DNA from: Thermoleophilales bacterium
GTDB taxonomy: Bacteria; Actinomycetota; Thermoleophilia; Solirubrobacterales; 70-9
Assembly: GCA_020636895.1 (NCBI GenBank)
Contig: JACJWZ010000003.1
Location: 1 to 64,000, forward strand
Direction of reading: 5' to 3'
DNA length: 64,000 nt
Below the pieces are notes generated by a model that worked only from the letters and a program-made list of their open reading frames with translations, made no database searches and had not been told where the DNA came from. A program made the position numbers and the translations under genes. This document shows positions 1 through 7,825 of this stretch, piece after piece; position 1 is the stretch's first letter; the number at the start of each line of letters is the position of its first letter.

Positions 1-171
1 CCAGCGCCCCACCGCGACCGCGCGAGGCCGACAACGATGAGTCGCTCCCCGATGGACTCCTTTCCCTTCGGTGACTCGCCAGCCGAGAGGACGCTTGGGC
101 GCCGAAGTGAGTGCAGGCACCTCGGCACGCCTGACGTGTCACCCGGGAGCAGAGCTCTTCTCTGTCCCCCG

Positions 172-303
172 GTGACAGGTCACGCGCGGCGGCGGGGGCC
201 GGCTTGACGCGCCGCGTGACAGGTCACGCGCGGCGGCGTGGCCCGGCTTGACGCGCCGCGTGACAGGTCACACGCGGCGGCGTGGCCCGGCTTGACGCGC
301 CGC
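172..303. repeat. Three tandem 44-bp repeats upstream of the MmpL operon
   Basis: Three head-to-tail copies with a period of exactly 44 bp (GTGAC at 172, 216 and 260). Each copy carries the inverted repeat GTGAC-AG-GTCAC and a TTGACGCGCCGC segment. A related TGAC-GT-GTCA box lies just upstream at 132-141. Only the last TTGACG is followed by a -10 box, so the extra copies look like duplicated upstream regulatory sites rather than extra promoters. They could bind a regulator at TGACnnGTCA; no protein is assigned. Confidence 0.85.
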
Positions 304-333
304 TGATCTTCCTGTATACAACTGTTTAGTTGT
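292..333 (+). promoter_or_regulatory. Sigma-A-type promoter with overlapping operator for the MmpL operon
   Basis: TTGACG (292-297), a 17-nt spacer and TATACA (315-320) form a near-consensus housekeeping promoter. The inverted repeat ACAACT-GTTT-AGTTGT (318-333) overlaps the -10 box and likely start site. Its size and symmetry suit a winged-helix dimer, and the operon's third gene is an ArsR-family regulator, so autorepression is the simplest reading (inference). Confidence 0.75.
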
Positions 334-365
334 TTACTTTTGCATCTGTGTCAGGAGAGATTCCG

Positions 366-593
366 ATGAACGAAACACGGTCATGGCCCCTGGAGCGGGT
401 CCTGTTCTTGATGGCGGGCACGATGACCGCGCTTGGCGCCCTGCTGAGCGCGATCGTCTCCCCCTGGTTCCTGCTGCTGGTGGCCTTCGTGGCCGTCAAC
501 CAGCTCGCCTACGCGACGATCGGCGCCTGCGGCGCCTCGATCGTGCTCACCCGCTTCTTCGGGTTCCGCAGCGCGATGGGAGGGGCCCGATGA
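366..593 (+). CDS. Small YgaP-like (DUF2892-type) inner-membrane protein
   Basis: A 75-residue protein starting at ATG 366, chosen because AGGAGAGA lies 6-8 nt upstream; a longer frame from 330 has no ribosome site. It has an N-terminal WPLERVLFLMAG segment followed by two hydrophobic helices (about 11-32 and 34-55) and a short GACGAS stretch. This matches the layout of the YgaP-like transmembrane family, whose members often carry a CP motif in that place; here the motif is altered. It opens an operon, and its stop overlaps the exporter start (ATGA). It may act as a small partner of the exporter, but that is a guess from position. Confidence 0.7.
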   Translation: MNETRSWPLERVLFLMAGTMTALGALLSAIVSPWFLLLVAFVAVNQLAYATIGACGASIVLTRFFGFRSAMGGAR

Positions 594-2734
594 GCGCCCT
601 CGGTCCCATCGGCCGCGCCGGGGTCTGGATGGCAGACCACCGGCGCGTCGTCTTCACGACCTGGGGGATCCTCCTGCTGGTCGCGGCGATCTTCGCCCCG
701 CGCGTCGAGCACGCGCTCTCGGGCGCCGGCTGGGAGGCGACCGGCTCTGAGTCGGTCGCCGTCCGCGACGCCGTCGACAGCGACTTCGGCGGGCAGTCCA
801 GCTACGCGATCCAGGTCGTCGTCCACTCCGACAGCGCCACCTACGGCGATCCCGCGTTCGACCAGACCGTCGAACAGGTCGCCTCGACCCTGAAGAGCGA
901 CGACGCGGTCTCCACCGTGGCTCTGCCCCAGGAGGGCGCGACGATCTCCGCCGACGGCCACACCGCCGTCGTCCAGGCCGGCGCCGCCAAGAACCCGAAC
1001 GAGATGGTCGCCGCCGCCGACGACCTCCGCCCCCAGCTCGAGCAAGCCGCCGGCGACGGCGTCGACGTCGCGCTGACCGGTGCGTCGGGAATGTGGTCGG
1101 ACTTCAACACGGCCAACCGTGAGGCGATGCTGAAGTCCGAGGTGATCTCATGGCCCGTGACGCTGGCGATCCTCGTGCTCGCCTTCGGCTCGCTGGTCGC
1201 CGCCGGGCTGCCGCTCGTGTTGACGATCTCCGGCCTTCTGGCCGCGGCCGGCTCCCTGTGGGCCGCCTCGCAGCTCCTCGACGTCTCGATCTGGGCGATG
1301 AACTTCGCGTTGATGTTCGCGCTCGCGCTCGGGATCGACTACGCGCTGTTCATCGTCCACCGCTTCCGCGGGGCGTTGTTCGGCAGCGGGTTGGACGCAC
1401 GCGAGGCGACCGGGGTCGCGATGGACACCGCCGGCAAGGCGGTCATGTTCAGCGGCCTCACCGTGCTGATCTCGCTCAGCGCAGTGATGCTCGTGCCGAG
1501 CCCCGCGTTCCGCTCGATGAGTCTCGGGATCATGCTCTCGGTGATCTTCGTGCTGGCCGCGTCGATGACGCTGCTGCCGGCGCTGCTCGGCAAGCTCGGC
1601 CCGAAGGTCGACCGCCTGGCGCTCCCGTGGGCGCACAGCGGCGAGCACCGCTCCCCCGCCTTCGCGCGCTGGGGCGAGCGGCTGTGGCGGCACCCATTCA
1701 TCTACGGCTCGATCGCGCTGGTCGCGCTGATCGGCCTGACGATCCCGGTGCTGAGGCTCGATACCGGCATGCCCTCGATCAAGGTCGTGCCCGAGGGGGA
1801 TTCCTCGCGCACCGGCTACGCGCTGATCCAGGACGCCTTCGGGACCGGCGCGCCGGGAACGATGCAGATCGTCGCGCCCGCCGACGAGGCGAACGCGGTC
1901 GAGCGCGACGCCGCCGCCGACCCCGGCATCGCCCAGGTGATGCCGGCGCAGCCCTCCGCTGACGGCAAGAGCGTCCTGATCGTCGCGGTGCCGACAGACG
2001 ACCCGTCATCCGACGCCGCCGCCGCGACGATCGACCGGCTCCGCTCGGAGCTCCCCGCCGCCGCTCTGGTCGGTGGGGCCGCAACCGAGAACCACGACCT
2101 CGAGGCGACGCTCAAGGACAAGGCGCCGCTCGTGATCGGCGTGGTCCTCCTGCTCGGGTTCGTGCTGCTGCTGGTCGCGCTGCAGGCGCCGCTGATCGCG
2201 GCCGCCGGCGTGCTGACCAACCTGCTCGCGACCGGCGCGGCCTTCGGCGTCGCCACCTGGCTGTTCCAGGACGGCGTCCTCTCCGGGCCGCTCGGGTTCG
2301 AGTCCCAGGGCTTCCTCGACGCCTGGGCACCGGTGTTCTTCTTTGCGATGATCTTCGCGATCTCGATGGACTACACGGTGTTCCTGCTCTCCTCGGCGCG
2401 CGAGCACTGGGAGCGCAGTGGCGACCCGCGCGAGGCGATGGTCGGTGGGCTCGCCCATTCGGGCCGGGTGATCTTCGCCGCGGCCGGCGTGATGGTGGCG
2501 GTGTTCTTCACCTTCGCCCTCTCCGGACCGCTGCCCCCGAAGGAGATGGGGCTGATCCTCGGCGTCGCGGTGCTGCTGGACGCGTTCCTGGTGCGGCTGC
2601 TGCTCGTGCCGGTGCTCCTGCGGCTGATGGGCAAGGCGGCCTGGGCGCTGCCCCGAGGGCTCGACCGGATCCTGCCGGACGTGTCCTTCGGTCACGGCGG
2701 TGAGCCGACGGCTCCGAACACGGGCGTAGAGTGA
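590..2734 (+). CDS. MMPL/RND-family exporter
   Basis: A 714-residue polytopic membrane protein of the MMPL branch of the RND superfamily, which exports lipids or hydrophobic compounds using the proton gradient. Two homologous halves are visible: an N-terminal helix near 20, an extracytoplasmic loop (about 45-185), a block of helices with GIDYALFIVHRFRG, then a second loop and a second block with ISMDYTVFLLSSAREHW. These two Asp-Tyr motifs are the family's proton-relay signatures. The start at 590 overlaps the upstream stop and follows GGAGGGGCC. The gene is coupled downstream to an ArsR-type regulator (GTGA overlap), which suggests substrate-induced expression. The substrate cannot be read from the sequence. 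Confidence 0.9.
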   Translation: MSALGPIGRAGVWMADHRRVVFTTWGILLLVAAIFAPRVEHALSGAGWEATGSESVAVRDAVDSDFGGQSSYAIQVVVHSDSATYGDPAFDQTVEQVASTLKSDDAVSTVALPQEGATISADGHTAVVQAGAAKNPNEMVAAADDLRPQLEQAAGDGVDVALTGASGMWSDFNTANREAMLKSEVISWPVTLAILVLAFGSLVAAGLPLVLTISGLLAAAGSLWAASQLLDVSIWAMNFALMFALALGIDYALFIVHRFRGALFGSGLDAREATGVAMDTAGKAVMFSGLTVLISLSAVMLVPSPAFRSMSLGIMLSVIFVLAASMTLLPALLGKLGPKVDRLALPWAHSGEHRSPAFARWGERLWRHPFIYGSIALVALIGLTIPVLRLDTGMPSIKVVPEGDSSRTGYALIQDAFGTGAPGTMQIVAPADEANAVERDAAADPGIAQVMPAQPSADGKSVLIVAVPTDDPSSDAAAATIDRLRSELPAAALVGGAATENHDLEATLKDKAPLVIGVVLLLGFVLLLVALQAPLIAAAGVLTNLLATGAAFGVATWLFQDGVLSGPLGFESQGFLDAWAPVFFFAMIFAISMDYTVFLLSSAREHWERSGDPREAMVGGLAHSGRVIFAAAGVMVAVFFTFALSGPLPPKEMGLILGVAVLLDAFLVRLLLVPVLLRLMGKAAWALPRGLDRILPDVSFGHGGEPTAPNTGVE

Positions 2735-3084
2735 CCATGGTGGCCCTCCCCTCCCCGATCCCCGAGCCGATGGTGGACCTGATCGCCGCGCGGTTCCGTC
2801 TGCTCGGGGAGCCGATGAGGGTGCGGGCCATCGACGCCCTGCGGCAGCTAGAGGAGGCGTCGGTCGGCGAGCTCGCCGAGGAGCTGGGCACGAGTCAGCA
2901 GAACGTGTCACGGCACCTCGGCGCGCTCAGCGCCGGCGGCGTCCTCAGCCGCCGCAAGGAGGGCAACCGCGTCCTCTACTCGATCGCGGACGAGCATTTC
3001 CTGGCGATGTGCGAGCACGTCTGCGCCAGCATCGAGCGCGAGAACGAGCAGCTCGGCGAGGTCCTAGCCGGCCTCGGCGGCTAG
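2731..3084 (+). CDS. ArsR-family winged-helix repressor
   Basis: A 117-residue protein with one winged-helix domain (about 18-95): RFRLLGEPMRVRAIDAL, then ELAEELGTSQQNVSRHL as the recognition helix and RKEGNRVLYSI as the wing. The classic ELCVCDL metal site is absent; CEHVC near residue 90 is the only paired cysteine motif and could be a redox or metal site. The GTG start overlaps the exporter stop. It probably represses its own operon by binding the inverted repeat at 318-333. Confidence 0.9.
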   Translation: MTMVALPSPIPEPMVDLIAARFRLLGEPMRVRAIDALRQLEEASVGELAEELGTSQQNVSRHLGALSAGGVLSRRKEGNRVLYSIADEHFLAMCEHVCASIERENEQLGEVLAGLGG

Positions 3085-3174
3085 GACCACTCGAGGCCCA
3101 CGCTCGGTCCACTCGAGGGGACCCGCCCGCCAGGCACCGGCAGGGGACCCGCCCGCCGCGGCGAACCGTCTCCC

Positions 3175-3675
3175 ATGGCCGACGAGTCCCCGGCGGCGGG
3201 CGACAACTTCCTCCAGCGCCGCATCGACTCTAAGGGGCTGCGACCACGAGTCGCCGCGTCTGTGATCGCGGTCTTGTGGATGGTGGCAATCGCCATCTTC
3301 GGGCTGCTGATGCACCTGCTCGACGGCGAGACGTTCAAGACGTTCTGGGACGGGGCGTGGTGGGCGACCCAGACGGTGACGACGGTCGGCTACGGCGACA
3401 TCGTCCCCGGGGACGGCGTCGGCCGGTTCGTGGGCGGTGTCCTGATGATCGGCGGGCTCTCGTTCTTCGCCGTCATCACCGGCTGGATCACGACCGAGTT
3501 CGTGACGAGAGCGCAGGCCAGTCGGCACGAGAGCGCCACGCAGGAGCTCGCTCCCCGCCTCGATGCGATCCAGTCGCAGCTCGCCGAGATCCGCGAGCAG
3601 CTCAGGGCGCTCAGCCCGGAGCCGGGTCCTGCTGCGGCTCCCCCTCCTGGGGATCGGCCTCCTCAGGCGGGCTGA
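3175..3675 (+). CDS. Two-helix potassium channel
   Basis: A 166-residue protein with TM1 (about 30-48), a pore helix and selectivity filter TVTTVGYGDIVPGD (about 68-80), and TM2 (about 86-108). The TVGYGD signature is diagnostic of K+ selectivity. The C-terminal tail is a charged helix with a heptad-like LDAIQSQLAEIREQL, probably a tetramerisation coiled coil, followed by a Pro-rich end. There is no RCK/TrkA domain. Its last 65 bp overlap the 3' end of the oppositely transcribed ClC gene. Two short GGGGACCCGCCCGCC repeats precede the gene (about 3117 and 3143). Confidence 0.88.
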   Translation: MADESPAAGDNFLQRRIDSKGLRPRVAASVIAVLWMVAIAIFGLLMHLLDGETFKTFWDGAWWATQTVTTVGYGDIVPGDGVGRFVGGVLMIGGLSFFAVITGWITTEFVTRAQASRHESATQELAPRLDAIQSQLAEIREQLRALSPEPGPAAAPPPGDRPPQAG

Positions 3676-4978
3676 GCGCGTTCACGATCAGGAACGAGAT
3701 CACGACCCCGACGATGATCAGGGCGCTCGTGCCGAGCCCCGCGCTGGCCGTCAGGATGACCGCGAGCAGCACGGCGGTCAGGGGCAGCCGGAGGACCGCG
3801 GCGACCGCCGCACCCATCCCGACCGCGACCGCCGGCGTCAGGTCGAAGCCGGGCAGGTGGGAGGCCATGATCCCGGCGGCGGCGCCGAGGAACAGCGCCG
3901 GGAACACCGGGCCACCGCGGAAGCTCCCGAGCGCGAGGGCATAGGCAAGTCCCTTGACGACCAGCAGCAGCGCGAGCGCGCCGAGCGACCAAGCTGCCTC
4001 GTTGGAGACCAGCGGCGAGAGCGCGGTCTCGCCGGAGAAGAGAACCTGCTCCGCCCCCTTGCCGGTGATCAGGTCGAAGACGATGGCGAGCACGGAGATC
4101 ACCGCCGCAACAGCGGGGAGCACCGCGAAAGGCCGCGCCTCCGCGAACTCGACGACGCGCCTGCCGATCGCGAAGATCGGCAGCGTCCCAAGAGCGACCA
4201 GCGCCGCGAGCGGCACCGTCCAGACGAAATCGACGATGGTCGGGCGCGGGAAGTGCTCGAGCTGCAGCGGCGAGATCGTCAGGTCCTTCATGTCCACCCC
4301 CGTCCACGAGCCCATCCCGGTGGCGACCAGCGATCCGATGCCCGCCGCGAGCAGGCCCGGGATGAGGACGACCGTGAGCCGGCGCTTGTCGAGGCCCGCG
4401 GCCTCGATCAGCAGAACCGCGGCGACCAGCGGCGAACCGAACAGGAAGGAGATGGCGGAGAAGAGCCCCGAGGACGCGATCAGGGTCGTCAGCGCCTCGG
4501 GAGCCTCCCGCGCGAGGCGCCTGACGACCCATATCCCCACCGCGCCGCCGATCGCGATCAGCGGCGCCTCGGGGCCGAGCACGATGCCGAGACCGATGCC
4601 CGCGACAGCCGCGAGCACGACGCCGGGCAGCTCGGTCGGGTCGGTGGGCGAGGCGTTCAGGCCCTTGGCGGGGATGTGCCCGCCGCCGCCGGGCATCCGG
4701 GCCACGGCGTAAGCGACCAGAACGCTCGCGAAGAGGAGAACCGGCAGCGACCACCAGTCGGGGGTCGAGTCGAAGCCGAGCGCGTCGGGCAGAGATTCGT
4801 AGGCGCCGACCTGGATCTGGTGGATCGCCTCGAGGAACGCCCACGCGGCCAGCGACGCCAGCACGCCTACGACCGACGCGACCGCGAGCACGAGGATGAA
4901 CGCGCGGCTGCGCATCAACTCGGCGGGATCAGGTCCCCCCGAGTTGACGCCAGCCGGCGGGGTCTGCGAAGCGGCCAT
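3611..4978 (-). CDS. ClC-family chloride channel/transporter
   Basis: A 455-residue membrane protein with the ClC fold signatures in order: GGGGHIPAKG (normally GSGIP), GPEAPLIAIGGAVG (normally GREGP) and FRGGPVFPALFLGAAAG (GxFxP). There is no C-terminal CBS pair. The changes in the first two motifs suggest a divergent subfamily, and anion selectivity or exchange mode cannot be told. The ATG at 4978 has TAGGAT 7 nt upstream on its strand, so the mRNA is probably leaderless. It converges on and overlaps the K+ channel gene. Confidence 0.88.
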   Translation of the reverse strand: MAASQTPPAGVNSGGPDPAELMRSRAFILVLAVASVVGVLASLAAWAFLEAIHQIQVGAYESLPDALGFDSTPDWWSLPVLLFASVLVAYAVARMPGGGGHIPAKGLNASPTDPTELPGVVLAAVAGIGLGIVLGPEAPLIAIGGAVGIWVVRRLAREAPEALTTLIASSGLFSAISFLFGSPLVAAVLLIEAAGLDKRRLTVVLIPGLLAAGIGSLVATGMGSWTGVDMKDLTISPLQLEHFPRPTIVDFVWTVPLAALVALGTLPIFAIGRRVVEFAEARPFAVLPAVAAVISVLAIVFDLITGKGAEQVLFSGETALSPLVSNEAAWSLGALALLLVVKGLAYALALGSFRGGPVFPALFLGAAAGIMASHLPGFDLTPAVAVGMGAAVAAVLRLPLTAVLLAVILTASAGLGTSALIIVGVVISFLIVNALSPPEEADPQEGEPQQDPAPG

Positions 4979-4991
4979 CGCCGCGATCCTA
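4979..4991 (-). promoter_or_regulatory. Leaderless -10 box of the ClC gene
   Basis: TAGGAT (4991 to 4986) followed by 7 nt and the ATG at 4978 on the minus strand. It matches the spacing seen at nuoF and nuoG. Confidence 0.6.
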
Positions 4992-5011
4992 TGCCCCGAA
5001 GGCGCGGGCGG

Positions 5012-5305
5012 TCAGCCCAGGATCTTCGCCTTCTGCGCCTCGAACTCGGCCTCGGTGAGCACGCCGCTGTCGCGGAGCTCTCCGAGCTCCTTCAGCTGCG
5101 CGATCGGATCGGCAGCGGGCGCCGCCGGGGGCGGCGGAGCCGGCGCGGCCTGCGGCGGCGCCTCCTCGCCGGCCTGCTGCTGGCCGGGGTAGCTCCCCTG
5201 GTCGATCCACCGGTTCGCCTGACGCCGGGAGACGCGGTTGCTGACCGCCGTCGCCGTTCCGGCGACGACCGCGGTGCGGGCGACGCCTCGTATCAGTCCT
5301 GGCAT
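5012..5305 (-). CDS. SHOCT-domain small protein
   Basis: A 97-residue protein. The N-terminal 40 residues are basic and weakly hydrophobic (VARTAVVAGTATAVSNRV), the middle is Pro/Ala-rich, and the C-terminal 30 residues (DPIAQLKELGELRDSGVLTE through EFEAQKAKIL) form a SHOCT domain, a short helical module often found at protein ends. It is last in a three-gene minus-strand operon, 15 bp after the DUF6325 gene. Its neighbours suggest an envelope or stress role; no enzymatic function is visible. Confidence 0.75.
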   Translation of the reverse strand: MPGLIRGVARTAVVAGTATAVSNRVSRRQANRWIDQGSYPGQQQAGEEAPPQAAPAPPPPAAPAADPIAQLKELGELRDSGVLTEAEFEAQKAKILG

Positions 5306-5320
5306 TGCTTGTCCTCTCTC

Positions 5321-5764
5321 TCAGTCCTCGAGCGCGTCGAGCGCCCCGATCACAGCCTGAACGGGAATCCTCCCGCTCGCGACGAGCTGGCCGCCTGAGC
5401 GGCGCACGGCCGCGGCGAACGGTCCCGCCCACGAGTTCTCGTAGACGAGGAGCGCCGCCGAGGTACCGGGCTCGAGAGCCGAGCCGGCCTCGCCGAGGTC
5501 CTCGTCGTCGAGGAGGCCCGAGGAGGCCCCGTCGAAGACGCGGAGCTGCTCCGCCGCGCCGCCGAGATCCTCGATCTCGACGGCGGCGACGACGCCATCC
5601 TCGTCCTTGGTCAGCAGCGCGATGTCGAGGATGCGGATGATCCCCGAATCGACCAGGTCGACCAGGTGGGGGATCGCCTCACCGTTCGGCTGCCGATCGG
5701 GCCACTCGACCAGGATGAAGTCGATCGGACCGAGCTCGTCGAGCTCGTTCTCGGCGGAACCCAT
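5321..5764 (-). CDS. DUF6325-type protein
   Basis: A 147-residue soluble protein beginning MGSAENELDELGPIDFILVE. The ATG at 5764 has GAGGAGG upstream and overlaps the stop of the preceding gene (TGATG), which argues against a longer start at 5845. The pattern GPIDFILVEWP, a GIIRILD segment and a later LVYENSWAGPFA is typical of the DUF6325 (formerly DUF1269-like) family of actinobacteria, often found with SHOCT proteins and small membrane proteins in stress-induced clusters. The biochemical role is unknown. Confidence 0.75.
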   Translation of the reverse strand: MGSAENELDELGPIDFILVEWPDRQPNGEAIPHLVDLVDSGIIRILDIALLTKDEDGVVAAVEIEDLGGAAEQLRVFDGASSGLLDDEDLGEAGSALEPGTSAALLVYENSWAGPFAAAVRRSGGQLVASGRIPVQAVIGALDALED

Positions 5765-6141
5765 CAGACAGTGTCCTCCTCGGCACCGAACTCGATGATG
5801 CCCCAGACGATCCACACGCAGAGGAAGAACACCGCGAGCGACCACCAGGGGTAGGCGCCGCCGATCGAGAGCAGCGCGCCGACGGCACCGAGGGTGCCGG
5901 CGATGATCCCGATCACGCGCCCGTAGGCGTTGCCCGCGAACAGCGAGAAGCCGCCGGTGAGCTGGATCAGGCCGAGCACGATCAGCACCCAGCCGAGCGT
6001 GTTGAGATCGCTGAGGATGAACCTCGTGTCGTTGAGGAAGATGTTGGCGTCGTCAAGCGCCCCGAACCCGTAGATGATGTTGATCGTCCCGACGACGAGC
6101 AGCATGATCGCTGCGAAGACGACCCTTCCGGCACCCTTCAT
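5764..6141 (-). CDS. DUF7144-type four-helix membrane protein
   Basis: A 125-residue protein with four hydrophobic helices (about 6-26, 48-68, 74-92 and 97-117) and an AYPWWSLAVFFLCVWIVW end, matching the DUF7144 family of small actinobacterial membrane proteins. It follows an AGGAG ribosome site and is first in the operon with the DUF6325 and SHOCT genes. No catalytic motif is present. Confidence 0.75.
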   Translation of the reverse strand: MKGAGRVVFAAIMLLVVGTINIIYGFGALDDANIFLNDTRFILSDLNTLGWVLIVLGLIQLTGGFSLFAGNAYGRVIGIIAGTLGAVGALLSIGGAYPWWSLAVFFLCVWIVWGIIEFGAEEDTV

Positions 6142-6252
6142 TTCATTCTCCTTTTGGACGTGGACATGGTTGATGGTGGGATGAAGCTGTGTGCATCACC
6201 CTGCTCCGCTTCCACCCGCGTGGGGTGAAGCGCCCGTGACCGCGCGTATGAC

Positions 6253-7638
6253 CTAGTAGCCGACAGCGGTCTTCACCTGCTTGCGCTCGCGCTCGTGCGC
6301 ACCGCCCTTCTTGTCGAGCGTCTCGCATGCCGCGGCGATGTCGTCGGCGAGCGTCTCGACGAGCTCGTGGCTGAAGTTGAGCTTGACGAGCGCCCGCAGC
6401 ATCTTCACCTCCTGCGCATCCGGCGGCATCGTGTAGGCCGGCAGCATCCAGTTGCGCTCAGCGGCCACCTGCCAGGCGATGTCGAACTCGTCGAAGCCGC
6501 CCTCCTCGGCGAGGTTGAAAGCGACGAGCGGAAGCTGCTCCTCGTCCTCGCCGATCAGGTTGAAGCGGCCCATGTCCCGGAGCCGGTCGGAGAGCACCTT
6601 CGCGTTGTCGCTCATCACCTGCATCACGTAGGTGTAGCCCTGGCGGCCGAAGCGGCAGAGGTTGTAGTACTGGGCGAGGACCATGGCCGCGCCAGTCGAG
6701 AAGTTGAGGGTGAAGGTGGCGTCGGTCTTGCCGAGGTAGTTCTCGTAGAAGACGAGGTCCTCGGCGAGATCCGCCTTCTCGCGGAAGATCAGCCAGCCGA
6801 TGCCCGGGTAGACCATCCCGAACTTGTGCCCGGAGACGTTGATCGAGCGCACCTGCTCGAGCCGGAAGTCCCACTCCCGGTCCGGGTAGAGGAAGGGCCA
6901 GACGAACCCGCCACTGGCGCCGTCGACGTGCAGCGGGACGTCTAGTCCCTTGTCGCCCTTGAGGTCGACGAGCAGCTTGTTGATGCCCTCGATGTCGTCG
7001 GCGTGGCCGGTGAACGTGGTGCCGAGCACGGCGGCGACGCCGATCGTGTTCTCGTCAATGTGGGGCTCGACGTCCTCGGGGCCGATCGTGAACTTGTCGG
7101 GCTGCAGCGGGACGATCCGCGGCTCGACGTCGAAGTAGCGGCAGAACTTCTCCCAGACGACGTGGACGTCGCCGCCGAAGACGAGGTTCGGCTTGTCGGT
7201 CGGCCGGCCGGCCGCCTCCTGCCGCTCGCGCCACTTCCACTTCAGCGACAGGGCGCCGAGCATGATCGCCTCCGAGGAGCCCTGCGTCCGCGCGCCGGTC
7301 GTCTCACCCGGCGCGTGGTAGAGGTCGGCGAGCATCCGGATGCAGCGTTGCTCGATCTCGGCGGTCTGCGGGTACTCGGCGTGGTCGATGAAGTTCCGGT
7401 GGAGGTTGGTGCCGATGATCCGCTGCGCTTCGGGCTCCATCCACGTGGTCACGAAGGTCGCGAGGTTCCGCTCCGGCACGCCGTCGAGGACGATCTCCTC
7501 GGCGACCAGCCGCATTGCGTCGACGGCAGGCATCCCCTCCTCGGGGAGCTTGCCGTCGGGCGGCCCTTCGATCAGGAACTTGTTGCCGAACTTGGCGACG
7601 AAGTCATCCGGGTTGGGCTCACCACTGGGCGCGTTCAA
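6253..7638 (-). CDS. gadB: Glutamate decarboxylase (PLP-dependent)
   Basis: Converts L-glutamate to GABA and CO2, consuming a cytoplasmic proton, so it is usually an acid-stress enzyme. The protein is 461 residues from a TTG start at 7638, chosen because AAGGAGAG lies 3-4 nt upstream and because the length then matches the family (E. coli GadB is 466). Visible group II decarboxylase features are NLATFVTTW near the start, ADLYHAPGE, the cofactor-pocket HVDGASGGFVWPF, and the PLP lysine in SINVSGHKFGMVYPG (about residue 271). No GABA antiporter gene is adjacent. The divergent neighbour is nuoF. Confidence 0.92.
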   Translation of the reverse strand: MNAPSGEPNPDDFVAKFGNKFLIEGPPDGKLPEEGMPAVDAMRLVAEEIVLDGVPERNLATFVTTWMEPEAQRIIGTNLHRNFIDHAEYPQTAEIEQRCIRMLADLYHAPGETTGARTQGSSEAIMLGALSLKWKWRERQEAAGRPTDKPNLVFGGDVHVVWEKFCRYFDVEPRIVPLQPDKFTIGPEDVEPHIDENTIGVAAVLGTTFTGHADDIEGINKLLVDLKGDKGLDVPLHVDGASGGFVWPFLYPDREWDFRLEQVRSINVSGHKFGMVYPGIGWLIFREKADLAEDLVFYENYLGKTDATFTLNFSTGAAMVLAQYYNLCRFGRQGYTYVMQVMSDNAKVLSDRLRDMGRFNLIGEDEEQLPLVAFNLAEEGGFDEFDIAWQVAAERNWMLPAYTMPPDAQEVKMLRALVKLNFSHELVETLADDIAAACETLDKKGGAHERERKQVKTAVGY

Positions 7639-7812
7639 GAATCTCTCCTTCTCGATGGGTGCTGCACGCGCAGTCTCTCGCAATCGGGCGGAAAGGTGGA
7701 ACCAGCCTGCATCACTTCGAATGGGGTGAATGCCCCACCGCGAGTTCGCGTCGAACCCGCGCCGCGACGGCGGCATCGCAGGTCACGCCCGAGCGGCGCG
7801 GACGGCAAGCGG

Positions 7813-7825
7813 TAGATTGCCGCCT
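7813..7825 (+). promoter_or_regulatory. Leaderless -10 box of nuoF
   Basis: TAGATT (7813-7818), 7 nt, then the GTG of nuoF at 7826. No Shine-Dalgarno sequence precedes this GTG. Confidence 0.6.

Noticed and set aside
172..303. Possible CRISPR array
   Set aside because: The three 44-bp units are directly adjacent with no spacers, and there are no cas genes.
1148..2911. Long minus-strand open frames opposite the exporter gene
   Set aside because: They are Arg/His/Gln-rich shadows of a high-GC gene, with no domain signatures or ribosome sites.
3563..5398. 611-codon plus-strand frame opposite the ClC gene
   Set aside because: Its composition (Arg, Asp, Gln, His) is that of an antisense shadow, and ClC motifs are intact on the other strand.
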